Under the pieces are notes generated by a model that saw only the letters and a program-made list of their open reading frames with translations, did no database searches and was not told the origin of the DNA. From Epiperipatus broadwayi (Eukaryota; Onychophora; Udeonychophora; Euonychophora; Peripatidae): DNA of 64,000 nucleotides. Made by a program: the position numbers and the translations under genes. Every line of letters starts with the position of its first letter. The stretch's first letter is position 1. Positions 1 to 11,689 of this stretch are shown one piece after another. The stretch is taken from assembly GCA_028023455.1 (NCBI GenBank), contig JAQFVV010012508.1, positions 615,877 through 679,876 on the forward strand, read 5' to 3'.

Positions 1-210
1 GGTAGGTAGGTGGGTGGGTGGGTGGGTGGGTGGGTAGGTAGGTAGGTAGGTAGGTAGGTAGGAAGGGAGGGAGGGAGATAGGGAGGTAGGGAGGGAGGTA
101 GGTAGGTAGGTAGGTAGGTAGGGAGGGAGGGAGGGAGGCAGGCAGGCAGGCAGGCAGGTAGGCAGGTAGGCAGGTAGGCAGGTAGGCAGGTAGGTAGATA
201 GGTAGGTAGA
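1..210. repeat. Tetranucleotide microsatellite (GGTA/GGTG/GGGA/GGCA)
   Basis: About 210 bases of uninterrupted four-base units, mostly GGTA, drifting through GGTG, GGGA and GGCA blocks. It is strongly purine-rich on this strand and continues off the left edge. The G-rich strand could form quadruplex-like structure. It is not a telomere repeat of a known animal type. Confidence 0.95.
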
Positions 211-2270
211 AACTAAGGATGATCATTGAAAATTTTTAAAATAAATAAGGCTGCCAGAATGTAATACAAGCCAATGGAAAAGAGATTTACAAATTTTATT
301 TAAGATCTTAAAATGAACTGGAATAAACTGCATAAAGTATATTTTATGTTGCAAATTCCTTGCATTCGAAGACTCACTTCTGATTAACTTTTATAGTGTA
401 TAATATTTCTATTCTGTGAAAGGATATATCAACCCTCAAACACTATCTTCAGCTGCACAAAACAACAATAAGATATGATATCATGCTATAGCATTTTTTA
501 AATTTTTCTTCCAAGATAATAACATTTGTTAGTTTTGAACGATTTCTTGACACATATTGGATTTGATCTTGGTTAACACATTAAGGTTACTATAGTAATG
601 ACTGTTAGAATTGTACTGTTTGAATAAAATTTTCAGAGAATATCAAGACATTTATAGAGCGTATTGATACCATTTTACACCATATCGCTAGCAACAATAA
701 CTTTATGCTAACTCATAAATAATTACTAAACTATGGTAAAATAATACATATCTATCACATGATCCACAATATGGATTATACCTTAATTATCAATAAAAGA
801 AATATTAATTATACATTAATGTAACTTCAAAAAAACAAAAATAATACACTAGTAGACTCTCATTAGTTCCAGGAAATCAATATAGTTTTTAAAAAAGGTC
901 TTCGTATAGTAAAAATTAAACTGCCAAATGAAAGTAAGAATATTTTAAAAACAAGTATCTATGACTATACAATTCTTTTTTTTTAGAAAGGAGAAAGTTC
1001 AGAAAAGCATGGGTTATTGCAAGACATTCAAATTGATCATTGGAAGGAATCTTAGGTTCCTTTGTCAAAAAAACAGAACATGTGACATTTATAATTTACA
1101 TTTCTCACTGCAGTAATTAGCATATTTTATGAATCATATATTCATCCTGCTCCCAGTGCAGTTAGTTAATTAATTTTGCACTATGATTCTGGTGAGAATT
1201 TGCCGAAAATTAACTCGGTGTTATTAAGTTAGAATATATCCATATGGTTATACCTTTTCATAGTGGATTGACTCAACTCAAGTTCTTTTGGAAAATCTTA
1301 ACGAATTATTTGAGAAACAACAACAATAATCATTGGATAGTGATGTAAATAAAATTCGTTCCAAACAAAATCCTTCATAATGTTCTTAGGATTATTTCAG
1401 TTAGTAAATTGGTAAAGGAAAGAGAATGTGCTAATGACTTCTAGACAAAACTTCCTTTCAATTTGGAGAACCCCTGATATGAGGATGCTTGATTAATTTG
1501 TAAAAAAATAAGAGTATCTCTTAAACCCTGTAGCACCAAAGTAGCTTCCACAGAATGCAGGTCAGATTGGTAATTAGGTGGCTCACAACCCATGCACATG
1601 AAAATGAATGACATTTACTTATTTTGGCAGTAGTGGTTGCAGAAAGATGCCCAAATCATTACAATGTTAGACAGTTATCAATCAGAAGCCATCTTGTTTT
1701 GATGGACAATAATGGAGTTACAACCTACTGCAGAGATTGACTGAATGATAGTAATAACAATAGCCATATCTATCTTGAGGGTTGTATAAAAATCATGTAA
1801 GTCTGAACTCATAGCAGCATTGGCAGTTATCTACATTGATCTCATTTAAACATTGTATTTGGAGAGTAAAAGGTAACAGTAGTGATAAATCAGAGAAAAT
1901 GTAACATGGCTGCATTTAAACTGCCAACAGCCAAAAAAACAGTCAGCTAGAAGCAGGAAGAACAAAATTACTTAAAAGTTAACTAATTGAAAAGATAAAT
2001 ATTATCTATATATTTAATGGCATAAGAATTTATTTTATTAATTTAATAAAAATATAGCAACATGTTTTTTTCTTATCAGTGCTTGTTTTAATTAGAGAAA
2101 GAATTTTTCCCTCTTCTTAATATGTAAAGCTTTCCACGTCAAAAATTAGAATTCTACATTATTTCTAATTTAAATATTCAAATTATAAATTGTTTATTAA
2201 ATGATTTTGATTTTTTGTTAGGCACATTAAATGTCTTTTTTTGTGTTTTTTTTTAAATACGAATTATTTT
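211..2270. other. AT-rich DNA with no recognised feature
   Basis: I see no exon-like stretch, RNA gene or repeat shared with the rest of the window. The stretch is dense in stops on both strands. It may be intronic or 5' to the transporter exons at 6.4 kb, but nothing in it shows this. Confidence 0.4.
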
Positions 2271-2274
2271 TTAC

Positions 2275-2480
2275 TTATATATTTAACTCTTTGTAATGAA
2301 GTGAGCATGAAAAAACAACAGGACATAGATTCGAACCCACTTCTGATAGCATCATTTTCTCAGAAAGATATGATGCTAAACACAAGATCAGAGAAGCATT
2401 ATAGATAGCAAGAAATCCTAGGTCCATTAATCGAAGAGAAGCCTCCTTTGCCCAGTCCCAAAAATAGCAGTTATAACTAA
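2275..2480 (-). mobile_element. tRNA-derived SINE-like fragment (single copy seen)
   Basis: On the minus strand a good pol III B box (GGGTTCGAATC, 2328-2338) lies after a tRNA-like stretch in which GATGCTATCAGAAG precedes the box. The A box is poor. The 70-residue ORF here is just the translation of this tRNA-like segment and is not a gene. No second copy was seen in the window, so the call rests on the B box alone. Confidence 0.35.
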
Positions 2481-2744
2481 TTTGCATTATTTTGCATAAA
2501 TTTTCCTTCTAACAACACAGTTTTTAACAAAATAGTAGCTGTGAATATAAGAGCAAGAAATCTCTCGCTCAGCTAATATAGAATTTTTTGATATATACTA
2601 GCTTCATTATCAGTGCATACAGCACATAATATATAAAGTACTTTATACAATTATACTATATTTCTGGAACCTTATTTTTAAAAAAAAATTGGAAGAAATA
2701 TATTAAAAACATTCCTGAAGGTTTGTGATGATGATGTTCTAGTT

Positions 2745-3350
2745 GTATTTTTATATTGGACTAATTTTTATCAACTAATATGCATATTGAATGTCTTTAG
2801 AAAAATTTAACTTTATTTAAATATTCCAAATACATTCAACTGTTAGTAATAGCACATAGGTTAGTATATGCACAACATTTCGAGAGGTATTCTTCTCCCC
2901 TCTTCTTCAGGTGTTGCTGGCCTGACCAGTGGCAGTACTAGCATGGAAATCGAACCTGTACTCCTAGCTTCTTGAGTATTGAATTTTAAGGTAATCCCCC
3001 TTAAAATTTAATACTCAAGAATATAAGGGTCCAGGTTTGATTCCCATGCTAGTACTATCACTGGTCAGGCCAGCAACACCTGAAGAAGAGGAGGAAATAA
3101 ATTCAATATTCAAAAGAATCTAAGAAGCCATGTTTGATTCCTATGCTAGTACTATCACTGGTCAGTCCAGAAACACCCGAGGAAAAGGGGAGAATAATAC
3201 CTCTCAAAACCTTGTGCATATAGTAACCTGTTTGAGACGTTATTACTAACAGTTGAATGTATTTGGAATATTTAAATAAAGTTAAATTTTTCTAAAGACC
3301 TTCAATACACATATTAAATTATGGAAATAGTCCAATATAAAAATACAAAT
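2745..3350. mobile_element. SINE family J, inverted dimer
   Basis: A minus-strand copy (about 2745-2990) is joined near its tRNA-like head to a plus-strand copy (about 2992-3350). Each copy reads: tRNA-like head with B box (AGGTTTGATTCCC type), the phrase GTCACTGGTCAGGCCAGCAA, a hairpin CCTGAAGAAGAGGGGAG...CCTCTCGAAA, then a tail ATTTAAATAAAGTTAAAT. The plus copy also has a tandem duplication of its middle (3020-3085 against 3120-3190). Other copies are at 25640-25985 and 50680-51100. The best head, at 50.8-50.9 kb, has an A box GGCTCAGATGGTTAGAGC, so the tRNA origin is well supported for the family. Confidence 0.7.
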
Positions 3351-3427
3351 ATTAAAAACATGTTATCATGTAGACAAAAATAAACAATTATAAACGTTAA
3401 ATACATGTATATTATCTATACTAAACT

Positions 3428-4030
3428 TAATGTAATTAGAAGGACTTGAACTCAGACTTTCAAGCTCCCAATAGCTATCCACTCCATTTTATGCAGCTGA
3501 TACACATGACTACATACATACAAAAAAGATAAATGATCTCTAATAAAAGTATTTTGTGCTAAACCAACACTTGGTCCAGATCAACATCTCCCACACATAT
3601 ATACAATCAGTGCTCAGTTTATATTAAGATAGCAAATCTTCAAACTTTAATGGACAAGCTAAGGTGAGAGAGATCAGAGTGTCTTAAAGTCATTATGGGT
3701 ATGACAATAATATTGTCATCAACAAGGGTTTTGAGTGCCCCATGTCAGATTTTTAGCTATATGGATGGCTGAAGAGTTGGAGAATGTAGAAGATTGAACC
3801 ATGTTTATTAAAGTTTGAAGATTTGCTATCTTAATATAAACTGAGCATTGATTATATATATGTGGGATATGGTGATCTAGACCAACTAATAAGTGCTGAT
3901 TTAGCACAACATATGGATATTGGAGATCATTTATCTTTTTCACGTGTATGTAGTCATGTGTATTGGTTGTATGAGCTGGAATGGATAGCTATATGGAGCT
4001 TGAAAATCTGAGTTCAAATCCTAATTATAT
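3428..4030. repeat. Repeat family F, foldback copy
   Basis: Two inverted arms of about 285-300 bases (3428-3715 and 3725-4030) are separated by a very short loop. Diagnostic phrases are CTCCCACACATATATA, AGTGCTCAGTTTATATTAAG, AAACTTTAATGGACA and, at the outer ends, TTGAACTCAGACTTTCAAG. The family recurs at 13.4, 33.1, 33.7, 38.9, 45.9, 47.9, 63.4 and 63.9 kb, mostly as single arms. The outer end resembles a B box but points away from the body, so I do not call it a SINE. The small ORFs inside are repeat translations. Confidence 0.75.
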
Positions 4031-4317
4031 TATAAACGTTATGGAAACAAGATGATAAGCATTCTTCAAGAATAAAAAAAAATATCCTAATTTATTTTTC
4101 AAAAAAACTCTCAAAATATTATTAGTTTTACTGAAGTTAAATGAACTGCTAATTGAGTTTCCAAAAAAAGACAATCAGCTTTATGATAATGCTATGAAAT
4201 ATTGAATAAACAACAAAAATTATGTACGATTATAGAATTTTATTTATTGAGTCTCTTGTATGGTTCTACTTGGTCTCTTTTTTGAAATCAAACTTCTATG
4301 TTATAAATATACTAATA

Positions 4318-5085
4318 TATTTGCAAAGAAATCAAGCCATATATCACATGACTGAATTTAACAAACTTGTATTGCAAATGTTATCTAATGATCTTGCCAA
4401 TAACTATTAACAAGCTTTTCAGAATATACCTATGTTCAGACCAGTTTCTAGCTCTTGCTGTCATCAGTGAGGTGATAGAATATTCAAGTATTAGATTTAA
4501 AATACCAGATCAAGCCCAGCACTTTATCTAATGGTTAACTATTGAGTAAAAAATCTACAATTTTCAGATAGCCATATGTTTTCAAATCCAGCTATCTAAC
4601 TTAAATAGCCATATGAGACTGAACTAAGTTCAGATACACCATATATTAATAGCTTTAAAAATATAAAATTGCCAAAGCTTTAATAGCAAAAAATATAATT
4701 GCAAAGAAGTAAATTCATTTATCACATGACCGAATTTAATAAATTTGCATTGCACATATTATCTAATGAGCTTGCCAATAGCTCTTAGCAAGCTTTCCAG
4801 AATATTCCTAACCCCAGACCAATTTCTGCTTCTGACTTCCTCAGTGAGGTGTTAGGGTATTTAAGCATTAGATTTAAAATAACAGATCAAGCCCAGCATT
4901 TTATCTAATGGTTAACTATTAAGTAGAAAATCTGAAATTTTCAGACATCCATGTCTTCAAATCCATCTAACTTAAATAGTGACATGGGACTGAACTAATT
5001 TCAGATATATTATGCATTAATAGCTTTAGCAATATAATATTGCCAAAACCTTAATTGCAAAAAATATAATTGGCAAGCTCATTAG
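4318..5085 (-). repeat. Tandem pair of hammerhead-bearing repeats (period about 378)
   Basis: Two direct copies (4318-4695 and 4696-5075) of one unit are followed by a short inverted piece of the same unit (about 5060-5085). On the minus strand each unit contains a hammerhead-like core: 4433-4475 with CTGATGA, a small stem, GAAAC, TG and GTC; and 4811-4850 with CTGAGGA, GAAAT, TG and GTC. Related sequences are at 14.5, 23.1, 31.5-31.8 and 37.5 kb. Direct tandem copies of a ribozyme unit are what PLE terminal repeats and retrozymes show. The ORF at 4222-4410 lies partly inside and is not a gene. Confidence 0.65.
4811..4850 (-). ncRNA. Minimal type-I hammerhead ribozyme motif
   Basis: Read on the minus strand. 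Stem I 5' strand ACCTCA (4845-4850) is followed by core CTGAGGA (4838-4844), a weak stem II, GAAA (4823-4826), a helix III of one A-U and one U-G pair with a two-base loop, and GTC with C17 at 4817. The stem I 3' strand TGGGGT (4811-4816) gives six pairs including one wobble. All invariant core bases are present. Stem II is the weakest part. Activity is inferred only. Confidence 0.6.
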
Positions 5086-5231
5086 ATAATACTAATATAT
5101 TTTAAATGTAATCTGTATTCTGCAATATCCCTGATTATAAAACTTGTAATGTAATTGTTTCCTGTTAACATGTATTACTTATGGTCATTTATATAACTTC
5201 AATAAAATAATGGATATTATATAACAATATA

Positions 5232-5470
5232 ATAATATAAGAGGTGATAATAGATGGACAATGGAAAACTTAAACTGGATTCCAAAAGATTGTAAAAGAC
5301 CTAAAATAGATCACATGTGAAATGGATGGATGAAATAAGGAAGTGTGCTGGAATGATGTGAAGAAAAGAGGCTAGAGACCAGAGATGGATTGAACTTGGA
5401 GAGCCTTTATCCGACCATGGATTGATAATATTTGAAAATGATGATGATGATTATGTGATAACCAACTTTT
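5232..5470 (+). mobile_element. RTE-like LINE 3' end, copy 1 (decayed)
   Basis: The sequence shares AAATGGATGGATGAAATAAG, AGTGTGCTGGAATGATGTG and a terminal (GATGAT)n run with the copies at 5.8, 59.7, 62.2 and 62.5 kb. In translation it corresponds to the extreme C-terminus of a non-LTR reverse-transcriptase polyprotein, with frame breaks. The TGA-rich tail marks the 3' end. Confidence 0.6.
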
Positions 5471-5834
5471 GATTTGTATAGACGTTGTTCACAATTCAAA
5501 AGTTGCTATTATATAACATTTAACATCTTATTTTATAATAAATTTAGTGATCTGAGTCACACTTGTAAATTAAATTTGGTTACTTAATTATTTGTTATAT
5601 TATTAAAATCTTATATAGTAATATTTACACAAACATTCATTCTGCCTTATCAGGCACTGAGAAGAAAGACCATGGTGTTTCTTGACCTTAAACTCAGAGG
5701 TAAAAAGCCAATAAACTGACCACGCTGGCTAATGCGTGTTGGTGAACAGCCCATCCATGTTCGTATACTATATGAATAATCACATAGTAATAACAGCTGC
5801 AACAACAAGAACGTATGGAGTGGACATTAGGAAT

Positions 5835-6080
5835 TTGCCCTGCTCAGTTGTAAAAGACCCAGAAAGAGACCACATGGGAGATGGATGGATGAAATAAGAA
5901 AGTGTGCAGCGGTGATGTGGAGAAGAAAAGCTAAAGATCGGAGAAGATGGATTAAACTTGGAGAGACCTTCATCCTGCAGTGGATTGATAATGATGATGA
6001 TGATGATAGTAATATTATAATATTACCAAAATTTCAGCCTTACTCTACTTTATATGAATTCTTTCAGTATATAATATAAT
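5835..6080 (+). pseudogene. RTE-like LINE polyprotein C-terminus, copy 2
   Basis: This is the best preserved of the five copies. The frame from 5885 gives residues ending DRRRWIKLGETFILQWID followed by an Asp run from (GAT)n. The DR-x-W-x-x-LGE-x-(F/Y)-x-x-QW signature is typical of the C-terminal end of RTE-clade and related LINE polyproteins. Everything upstream (endonuclease, reverse transcriptase) is missing, as expected for a 5'-truncated insertion. The open frame after the GAT run is fortuitous. It lies about 300 bases upstream of the transporter exon at 6382 and does not appear to be part of it. Confidence 0.65.
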
Positions 6081-6381
6081 TAAATATGTTCATTCGCTTA
6101 AGTAGCAACATTGTTTTATTTTATAAGATATTCGTTATCTATTTATTCACAAACTGCAATTCAACTCGAGTGCTATTATGTAATGGAATTCTCACATACA
6201 TCTGACTTCTGCAACTGTTCTGACTATACATTTTGATATGATATTTTTGCAATAATAGATTTTGTAGTTAATACATAATTACATTATTTTATATATATGT
6301 ACACACACACACATAAAAAATATCACAATGCATAACGTTTGGAAAGGGGATTTAATATAAATATATACATATATATTTTAG

Positions 6382-6538
6382 GAAAAATATTTTCATTTAT
6401 TTCATCAGCTGAAGCCATTGCACCCCTTATTGCAACTGCTTTATATAATACAGTTTTTGCATATACAGTATCTAAAATTCCTTCTGTGTCCTTTCTAATA
6501 TCAACTGGAATTGGTATATTTTGTGCAGTAACCTATTT
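6382..6538 (+). CDS. Internal exon of an MFS transporter (SLC46-like), last membrane helices
   Basis: Exon of 157 bases between an AG acceptor (TATATTTTAG, ending 6381) and a consensus donor GTAAGT (6539). It starts with the last two bases of a split codon and ends with two bases of another. The protein, starting GKIFSFISSAEAIAPLIA, forms two hydrophobic helices separated by a short polar turn and matches the end of major-facilitator proteins of the SLC46 (folate/heme/microbial product transporter) type: G-K-x-F-x-x-x-x-x-x-E near the start of helix 11, then a Leu-Tyr-Asn and aromatic-Thr turn before helix 12. The phase joins perfectly to the exon at 19014. The product would be a multi-pass membrane transporter; the substrate is unknown. 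No upstream exon was recognised. Host-exon status is well supported; the family assignment is from pattern recognition. Confidence 0.75.
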
Positions 6539-6552
6539 GTAAGTATATATAT

Positions 6553-6735
6553 ATCATTAAAACCAGTCAACACTTAGACAAACCTAATATCAATAACAAT
6601 CAAAAATCTCAATCCATTGTCAAGGCAACCTCCTTTATTGTTAAAAGAACATTGCCTTGACAACAGATTGAGATTTTTTTGACTGTTATTGATATTGGGA
6701 TTGTCTGAGCATTGATTGATTTTAATGTTTACTTA
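6553..6735. mobile_element. Foldback MITE-like element, about 180 bp
   Basis: A near-perfect palindrome just downstream of the exon donor. The arms carry CAATATCAATAACA-type sequence, AAAATCTCAATC and TTGTCAAGGCAACCTC, with a loop of roughly 20 bases. The AAGGCAACC core is shared with the larger foldback at 50018-50650, so they are one family. It sits in the transporter intron. Confidence 0.7.
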
Positions 6736-6796
6736 TAAACCCATTTAACCTTGAACATTATTACACTTATTATTTAAATATTTATTTTATATAGCC

Positions 6797-7175
6797 TGTT
6801 TATAAACTATAATATTAATAATCAGCCATAAAGCTAATGCACATACATTTTGTAAATTTTTAACTGTAAAGGAACACTCTCACTTTCAAACACTATATAT
6901 TTAATTTCAAATAGGAATGACGTATTGTAAATTCTTAGAAAATTTTGCAAGCGTCATTTATTTAAGCATAATTAAAGTAATTTAAAGTTATTGTTTAACA
7001 TCTTCATGCTCTCATTTCCAAATGCTTAAGATTTGCCCAAACATAAATGTTTGGGTCAAAAAGCTAGATGGATTCATTCTATCTTTTCACAAAGACTTTA
7101 TCTTGTGTTTGAAAGTGAGAGTATTCATTTATAGTTAAAAAATCTACAAAGCGCATGTGCATTAACTTATTATTT
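6797..7175. mobile_element. Foldback element family C, copy 1
   Basis: Inverted arms (about 6797-6900 and 7092-7175) carry ACACTCTCACTTTCAAACAC at the inner side and GTGCATTA-type sequence outside. The inner part has AAGATTTGCCCAAACATA and its partial mirror. Copies are at 54890-55345 and 57890-58380, where AGATTTGCCCATATATAAGC is better conserved. No coding capacity. Confidence 0.65.
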
Positions 7176-7725
7176 AAGTAATATATATATATATATTAAG
7201 GCTATCACCTTAAGACTATGTGCCTGAACTTCGATAGTAGGGACCTCTACAAATCTTTAACACAAGATTAATGACTTTAAAAGACAAGAGCGGCCATTCT
7301 TATCTTCAACCTACTTTTTAAATATATAGGCAAATCTAAAGCATTTTGATTTGAGAGCATGAAGTTATTAAATACTTTACTGATTAAGTCCACAGTTTCT
7401 ATTTCACATTAATATTAATGAAATCATTTGATTTGTGAGTTAGTGTTAAGATCTTGTAGTTAGAAATATTTTAAAACAATTTAAAGTTGTAATTATTATT
7501 AATTTGCTATGTGCATACTCATTACATAAGTAATGTATATATTAAGGCTAGTACCTTAAGACTATGCTTTAGATTCACCTATATATTTAAAAAATAGGTT
7601 GAAGATAAGAGTGGCCACTCTGGTCTTTTAAAGTCATTAATTTTGTGTTAAAGTTTTGTAGAAGTCCCTACTATCGAAGTTCAGGAGTGTAGTCTTAAGG
7701 TAATAGCCTTAATATATATATATAT
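7175..7725. mobile_element. Foldback element family D, copy 1
   Basis: A long inverted repeat with termini TATTAAGGCTATCACCTTAA and its mirror at 7690-7720. The arms carry CGATAGTAGGGACCTCTAC, AACACAAGATTAATGACTTT and GTTGAAGATAAGAG. The middle holds TAGTGTTAAGATCTTGTAG. Partial copies are at 10771-11120, 11690-11870, 17780-17880 and 57530-57900. No ORF. Confidence 0.7.
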
Positions 7726-10700
7726 TGTAACAGTCAAGTTTGTACATTCGTGTAACAGAATTCAGAATCCAAGCAAAAGAGACCGAAGCTGACCAGACTA
7801 GGACTGTGACATCCCGAGTCCGACCACACTTCAACTCGTAAGCCAGGATTCCAAGACTCAAGACCCTACGAATGACCACCTTGAAATTACACATAGTATA
7901 CCTCTTTCCACATGGCCGACATAGGTCACGGAGAAGCAATAAGACTCTGATAATTAAAAGAGAGGTTCTTAATTGACTAAAATAGATCACTAATCTAATT
8001 TAACTTAATGCATAGTTTTCACATATATAGGCTATAAATAATAATTAGAATTGGATTGAATTAGATCAATAACGAGACAGAGAATGAAATACATTAAATT
8101 AATTATATATTTATTTACAATTGGCATGAAATTGATCAGTTTTACACATTTCAGCGTCGAATGTACAAACATTGGGTGGATAAGAGAACACATCCTCTTT
8201 TTATATACAATTCAAAATCACTTTACATAAGTAATCATTAAATTTCATAGAAGGGTTTAACATATGCCCATCTTATGAATTGTTGACATTTAATACATAA
8301 TCAATCACTACGTTAAGTCTATAAATCTCGATAAGCCAAATCCTATTACATTTGTGGCTGGTATATAAATAATTATATTAAACTTTGATCATGAATTCAT
8401 TTACTAAAATATACAATATGACTTAATAACGAGCGCATAAACCAGCTCAAGTAATGATCGATCGAACATGGCTTTCGAGAGAAAATTTCAGAATGCTGAA
8501 AGCGTTATGTTAAGGTGGGAGAGTTGGCTGCATAAGATTTTACCAATGTGCTATGGCACAGGTAAACAATAATAGGAAAAGTCACTCTGTGGATGGATGA
8601 AATAACTTCAGAGTTCTTGCGACAAACGCCGGTACCCTGTAACCGATCGCAATGCTGCGTGAAAAGGAACATTTTGTTCAGGAATGGCGGGGGACTTACG
8701 TGCTAACCTGGCCTTGGCTCAGGCTTCGCTACTGCTCTACCCTATAAAAGAAGATGTGCTGGCAATGCCGTGGCTCCATCTTAAGATCATATCCGCCAAG
8801 CAAAGAATATTTTTATAAAATAATATCACATCCGCCAAGCAAAGAATAGTATATTTCATACTATGAAATACGAGTTAATAGCATATTAGCTCTATCAAAT
8901 TGGGACCAACTCTTGTGTAGCCTGGTAATAAACGTCTATGCTACAAAAGGGGATATTACTACATCTGTACTTTGACATGTTCGATCTATTAAGTTACTTA
9001 TAGATAATAAATATTTAAGGAGGGAAAGTATATTTCTATGGACTTAAGAATTTAAATGTCAAATATACTTATAAATATGATCAAGGCTAAATTTAATTCT
9101 AAATAAAACTATAAGGTTAAGTTTTTAACTGGTTGATCAAAAGAGCCACATTTCGCATATTAAATCATTTAAATAATAAAAAAATAGGATTTCGAAACAG
9201 CGCAGAAAGTTGACGCTACAAACAAATTATACGAAGATTTTCAAATAATATCTTCTTAAAATATACATGAAATTAAGTGCTCACTGTTTCGAAATATTGG
9301 CATATGAAATATAATAAGCATTTAAAATAAAATAAGCAAAGAAATATAGACACAACCGCAGTGATATAACTTTAAACTAAATAATTTACTTTGAAGTGAA
9401 TGGAAAATATAAATAAGTCAGATTATTTAAACTTTAACACATTAAATTTTGGATAGCAATTGACATATTTAAAATATTAATTAAATGGATTTAAGTTTTG
9501 GGTACATATTAGTTTTATAATTATTTTAAAAAGAAAGTTAGCTAACTTATATAGATATATTTACATAAAGAATTACACAGAATTACACAGAGCTCTGCGG
9601 TTTAAAAAATAAAACGGTACCGGTATTATTTATCTGGACTGCAAGTTCTTGGCTGTTGGTTTAGTTTAGTTTGACTGGGCGGCATCATCTTTCCCATTAT
9701 GTTAGGCTCATCTCTTCCATCGGCATGATGGTGGTTTAGGCATTTCGACGAGAGAAACCCCGTTCTCCCGCGGAGTAACAGCAACAAGATGCCCGCTTTT
9801 AGCCGGACATGTTAAACATTAACAATTGTGAAGACTGGCTGCAATTCTCACTAACAATATGGCTCTCCTCCTTGTTAAAAATACAGAGTATTTATATCTT
9901 TTCCTTATCGGAATCTATCGCCTCAAGACTCACTAAACTCAGGAATTTAATTAAATATTTTTCAATTTTACAATCCAGATTTTTAAAATCTTAGATAACT
10001 TATGTTAGAAACATTCCATAAGCTATTATAATTAAGATTTTTCGTTGCAAACAATTGTCCAATTTAGATTTTAAAATAACTTACTCTTATCTAAGGAGAT
10101 TTTAATTAGTAAATTTTGAACTAGTTTTACTTTTTACGAATTCCAGGTGTGGTCGTTAATGACACTTGTTTACAATCAAAAATCTTTTAATTACTTGACC
10201 AGCTTTTATTTTTAATCTTACATATAATAGAAACTCTTTCTATTTAAAAACAACTTTTCAACATTTTTTTAAAACGAAAACATTTTTAACATATTTATTT
10301 AAAATAATTTACAAACATTTTGATATAGCTTTTAAATATATTTTCGAGAAACTTTTTCCCTGAAATATATTTAAAACAAGAAATCTTTTAACAATTTTTA
10401 AAGACATTTAATATTATTTTTAGATACTGGCTTTTACATATTTTAAATCATGTCTTTCTTCTATATAGCACAGATTATATATCCACATACGAAATTACAA
10501 TATTAAACAACAAAATTAATAATTTACACTTAACTTAAATAATATAATGAATATTTTTAGAAATATTAAATAAATTTAGCACGCTATAATTTTACTAATC
10601 CTATCTAATTATAGCATTGGTTTGCACGCAAATATATAATACTGTTTATACAGACATGATCGAATTTTAGATTTATTAACATTTAAATAGGTTCGAACTT

Positions 10701-10770
10701 AGCACAGATGAGAATGTCATTAGGTTTGATGGTGAAACGATAGGGGCTTGGAAAGTTATCGTTTCAATAT
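7726..10770 (+). mobile_element. Insertion of about 3 kb splitting family D sequence; possible LTR element remnant
   Basis: Family D sequence stops at 7725 and similar D sequence resumes at 10771, so the DNA between looks like an insertion. Its first 1.24 kb is richer in GC than its surroundings. It begins TGTAACAGTC and could end at ATTACTACA (8963), the TGTA...TACA borders of an LTR, with TATAAAA near 8741 and AATAAA near 8928 in the expected order. A 20-base direct repeat (CATCCGCCAAGCAAAGAATA type) sits near 8790 and 8830. No primer-binding site, protease or RT reading frame and no second LTR was found. The remainder (8964-10770) is AT-rich without genes, apart from a GC-richer patch at 9590-9810. 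The element class is uncertain. Confidence 0.3.
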
Positions 10771-11120
10771 ATATATATTACTTACATAATGAGTATGTGC
10801 TTAACAAATTTGTAATATTTACAACTTTAAATTGTCTTAAAAGATTTCTAACTACAAGATCTTAACACTAACTCATTGTAAATCGAAAGATTTCATGAAC
10901 GTTAGTGTGAAATAGAAACTGTGGACTTGAAGTATTCAATAGCTTCACACTCTCAAATCAAAATGCTTTAGATTTGCCTATATATTTAAAAAGTAGGTTG
11001 AAGAGTAGCTGCTATTGTTTTTTAAAGTCATTCATTAATCTTGTGTTAAAGATTTGTAGAGGTCCCTACTATTAAAGTTCAGGTGCATAGCCTTAATATA
11101 TACATTATTTACGTAATGAG
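10771..11120. mobile_element. Foldback family D, fragment
   Basis: Shares ATTACTTACATAATGAGTAT, CTTAACACTAACTCATTGTA, GTAGGTTGAAGA and AGAGGTCCCTACTATTAAAG with the copy at 7175-7725. It may be the other half of that element, displaced by the 3 kb insertion, or a separate copy. Confidence 0.6.
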
Positions 11121-11689
11121 TATGCTCTTAACAAATTAATAATAATTACAACTTATTATTTAAATATATATATATGTCTGGGTGCATGCATGTGTGCACA
11201 CATGTGTGTGACTGCATGTGTACATGTTACTTTAAATATTTTGATAATTGTTCATGATTACTTGATGGAACATTCCATATGTATGACTTGAACTATCTTG
11301 TTTCGATCTATCAAATGTCTGAAAGGAATTAGTGTCCTCTATTTTTTAGCTGTGCTTTGTGAGTTGGATTAAAAACGATTTTCATCAAAAGATATGTTGG
11401 CCATGAAATAACAGTTTTACAGAATAAATTAAACTAGAATGTCAGTAATATATCTGTGTGTTTTCAATGTGACATCTTTGAGACTGTTCTTTCTTACTTT
11501 TTAATTTTTTCCATAAAATTATTACTATGATTGCTAATAGATTTTCCATAACAAGATGTAACTAGACTATAGAACAGACCAATATTTCTTTCATAGAGAG
11601 AAATAGATAGATACTGATTACAAAATAAATCCATTCTTTTTCATAGTTCATTTATATCATAATTAAAAAAAAATATTGAAAAATATTTT

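Noticed and set aside
1-210. Telomeric repeat
   Set aside because: Four-base units with mixed composition do not match known animal telomere repeats.
2885-2935. SINE J hairpin as an active hammerhead
   Set aside because: CTGAAGA and GAAA are present, but the cleavage position reads G and stem I does not pair, so only a resemblance is claimed.
3428-4030. Family F as a tRNA-derived SINE
   Set aside because: A B-box-like GAGTTCAAATCC exists, but it sits at the outer end and would drive transcription away from the element body.
7709-7990. 93-residue minus-strand ORF with Cys/Arg-rich peptide
   Set aside because: It spans the junction of foldback D and the adjacent insertion, has no splice borders and no recognisable motif.
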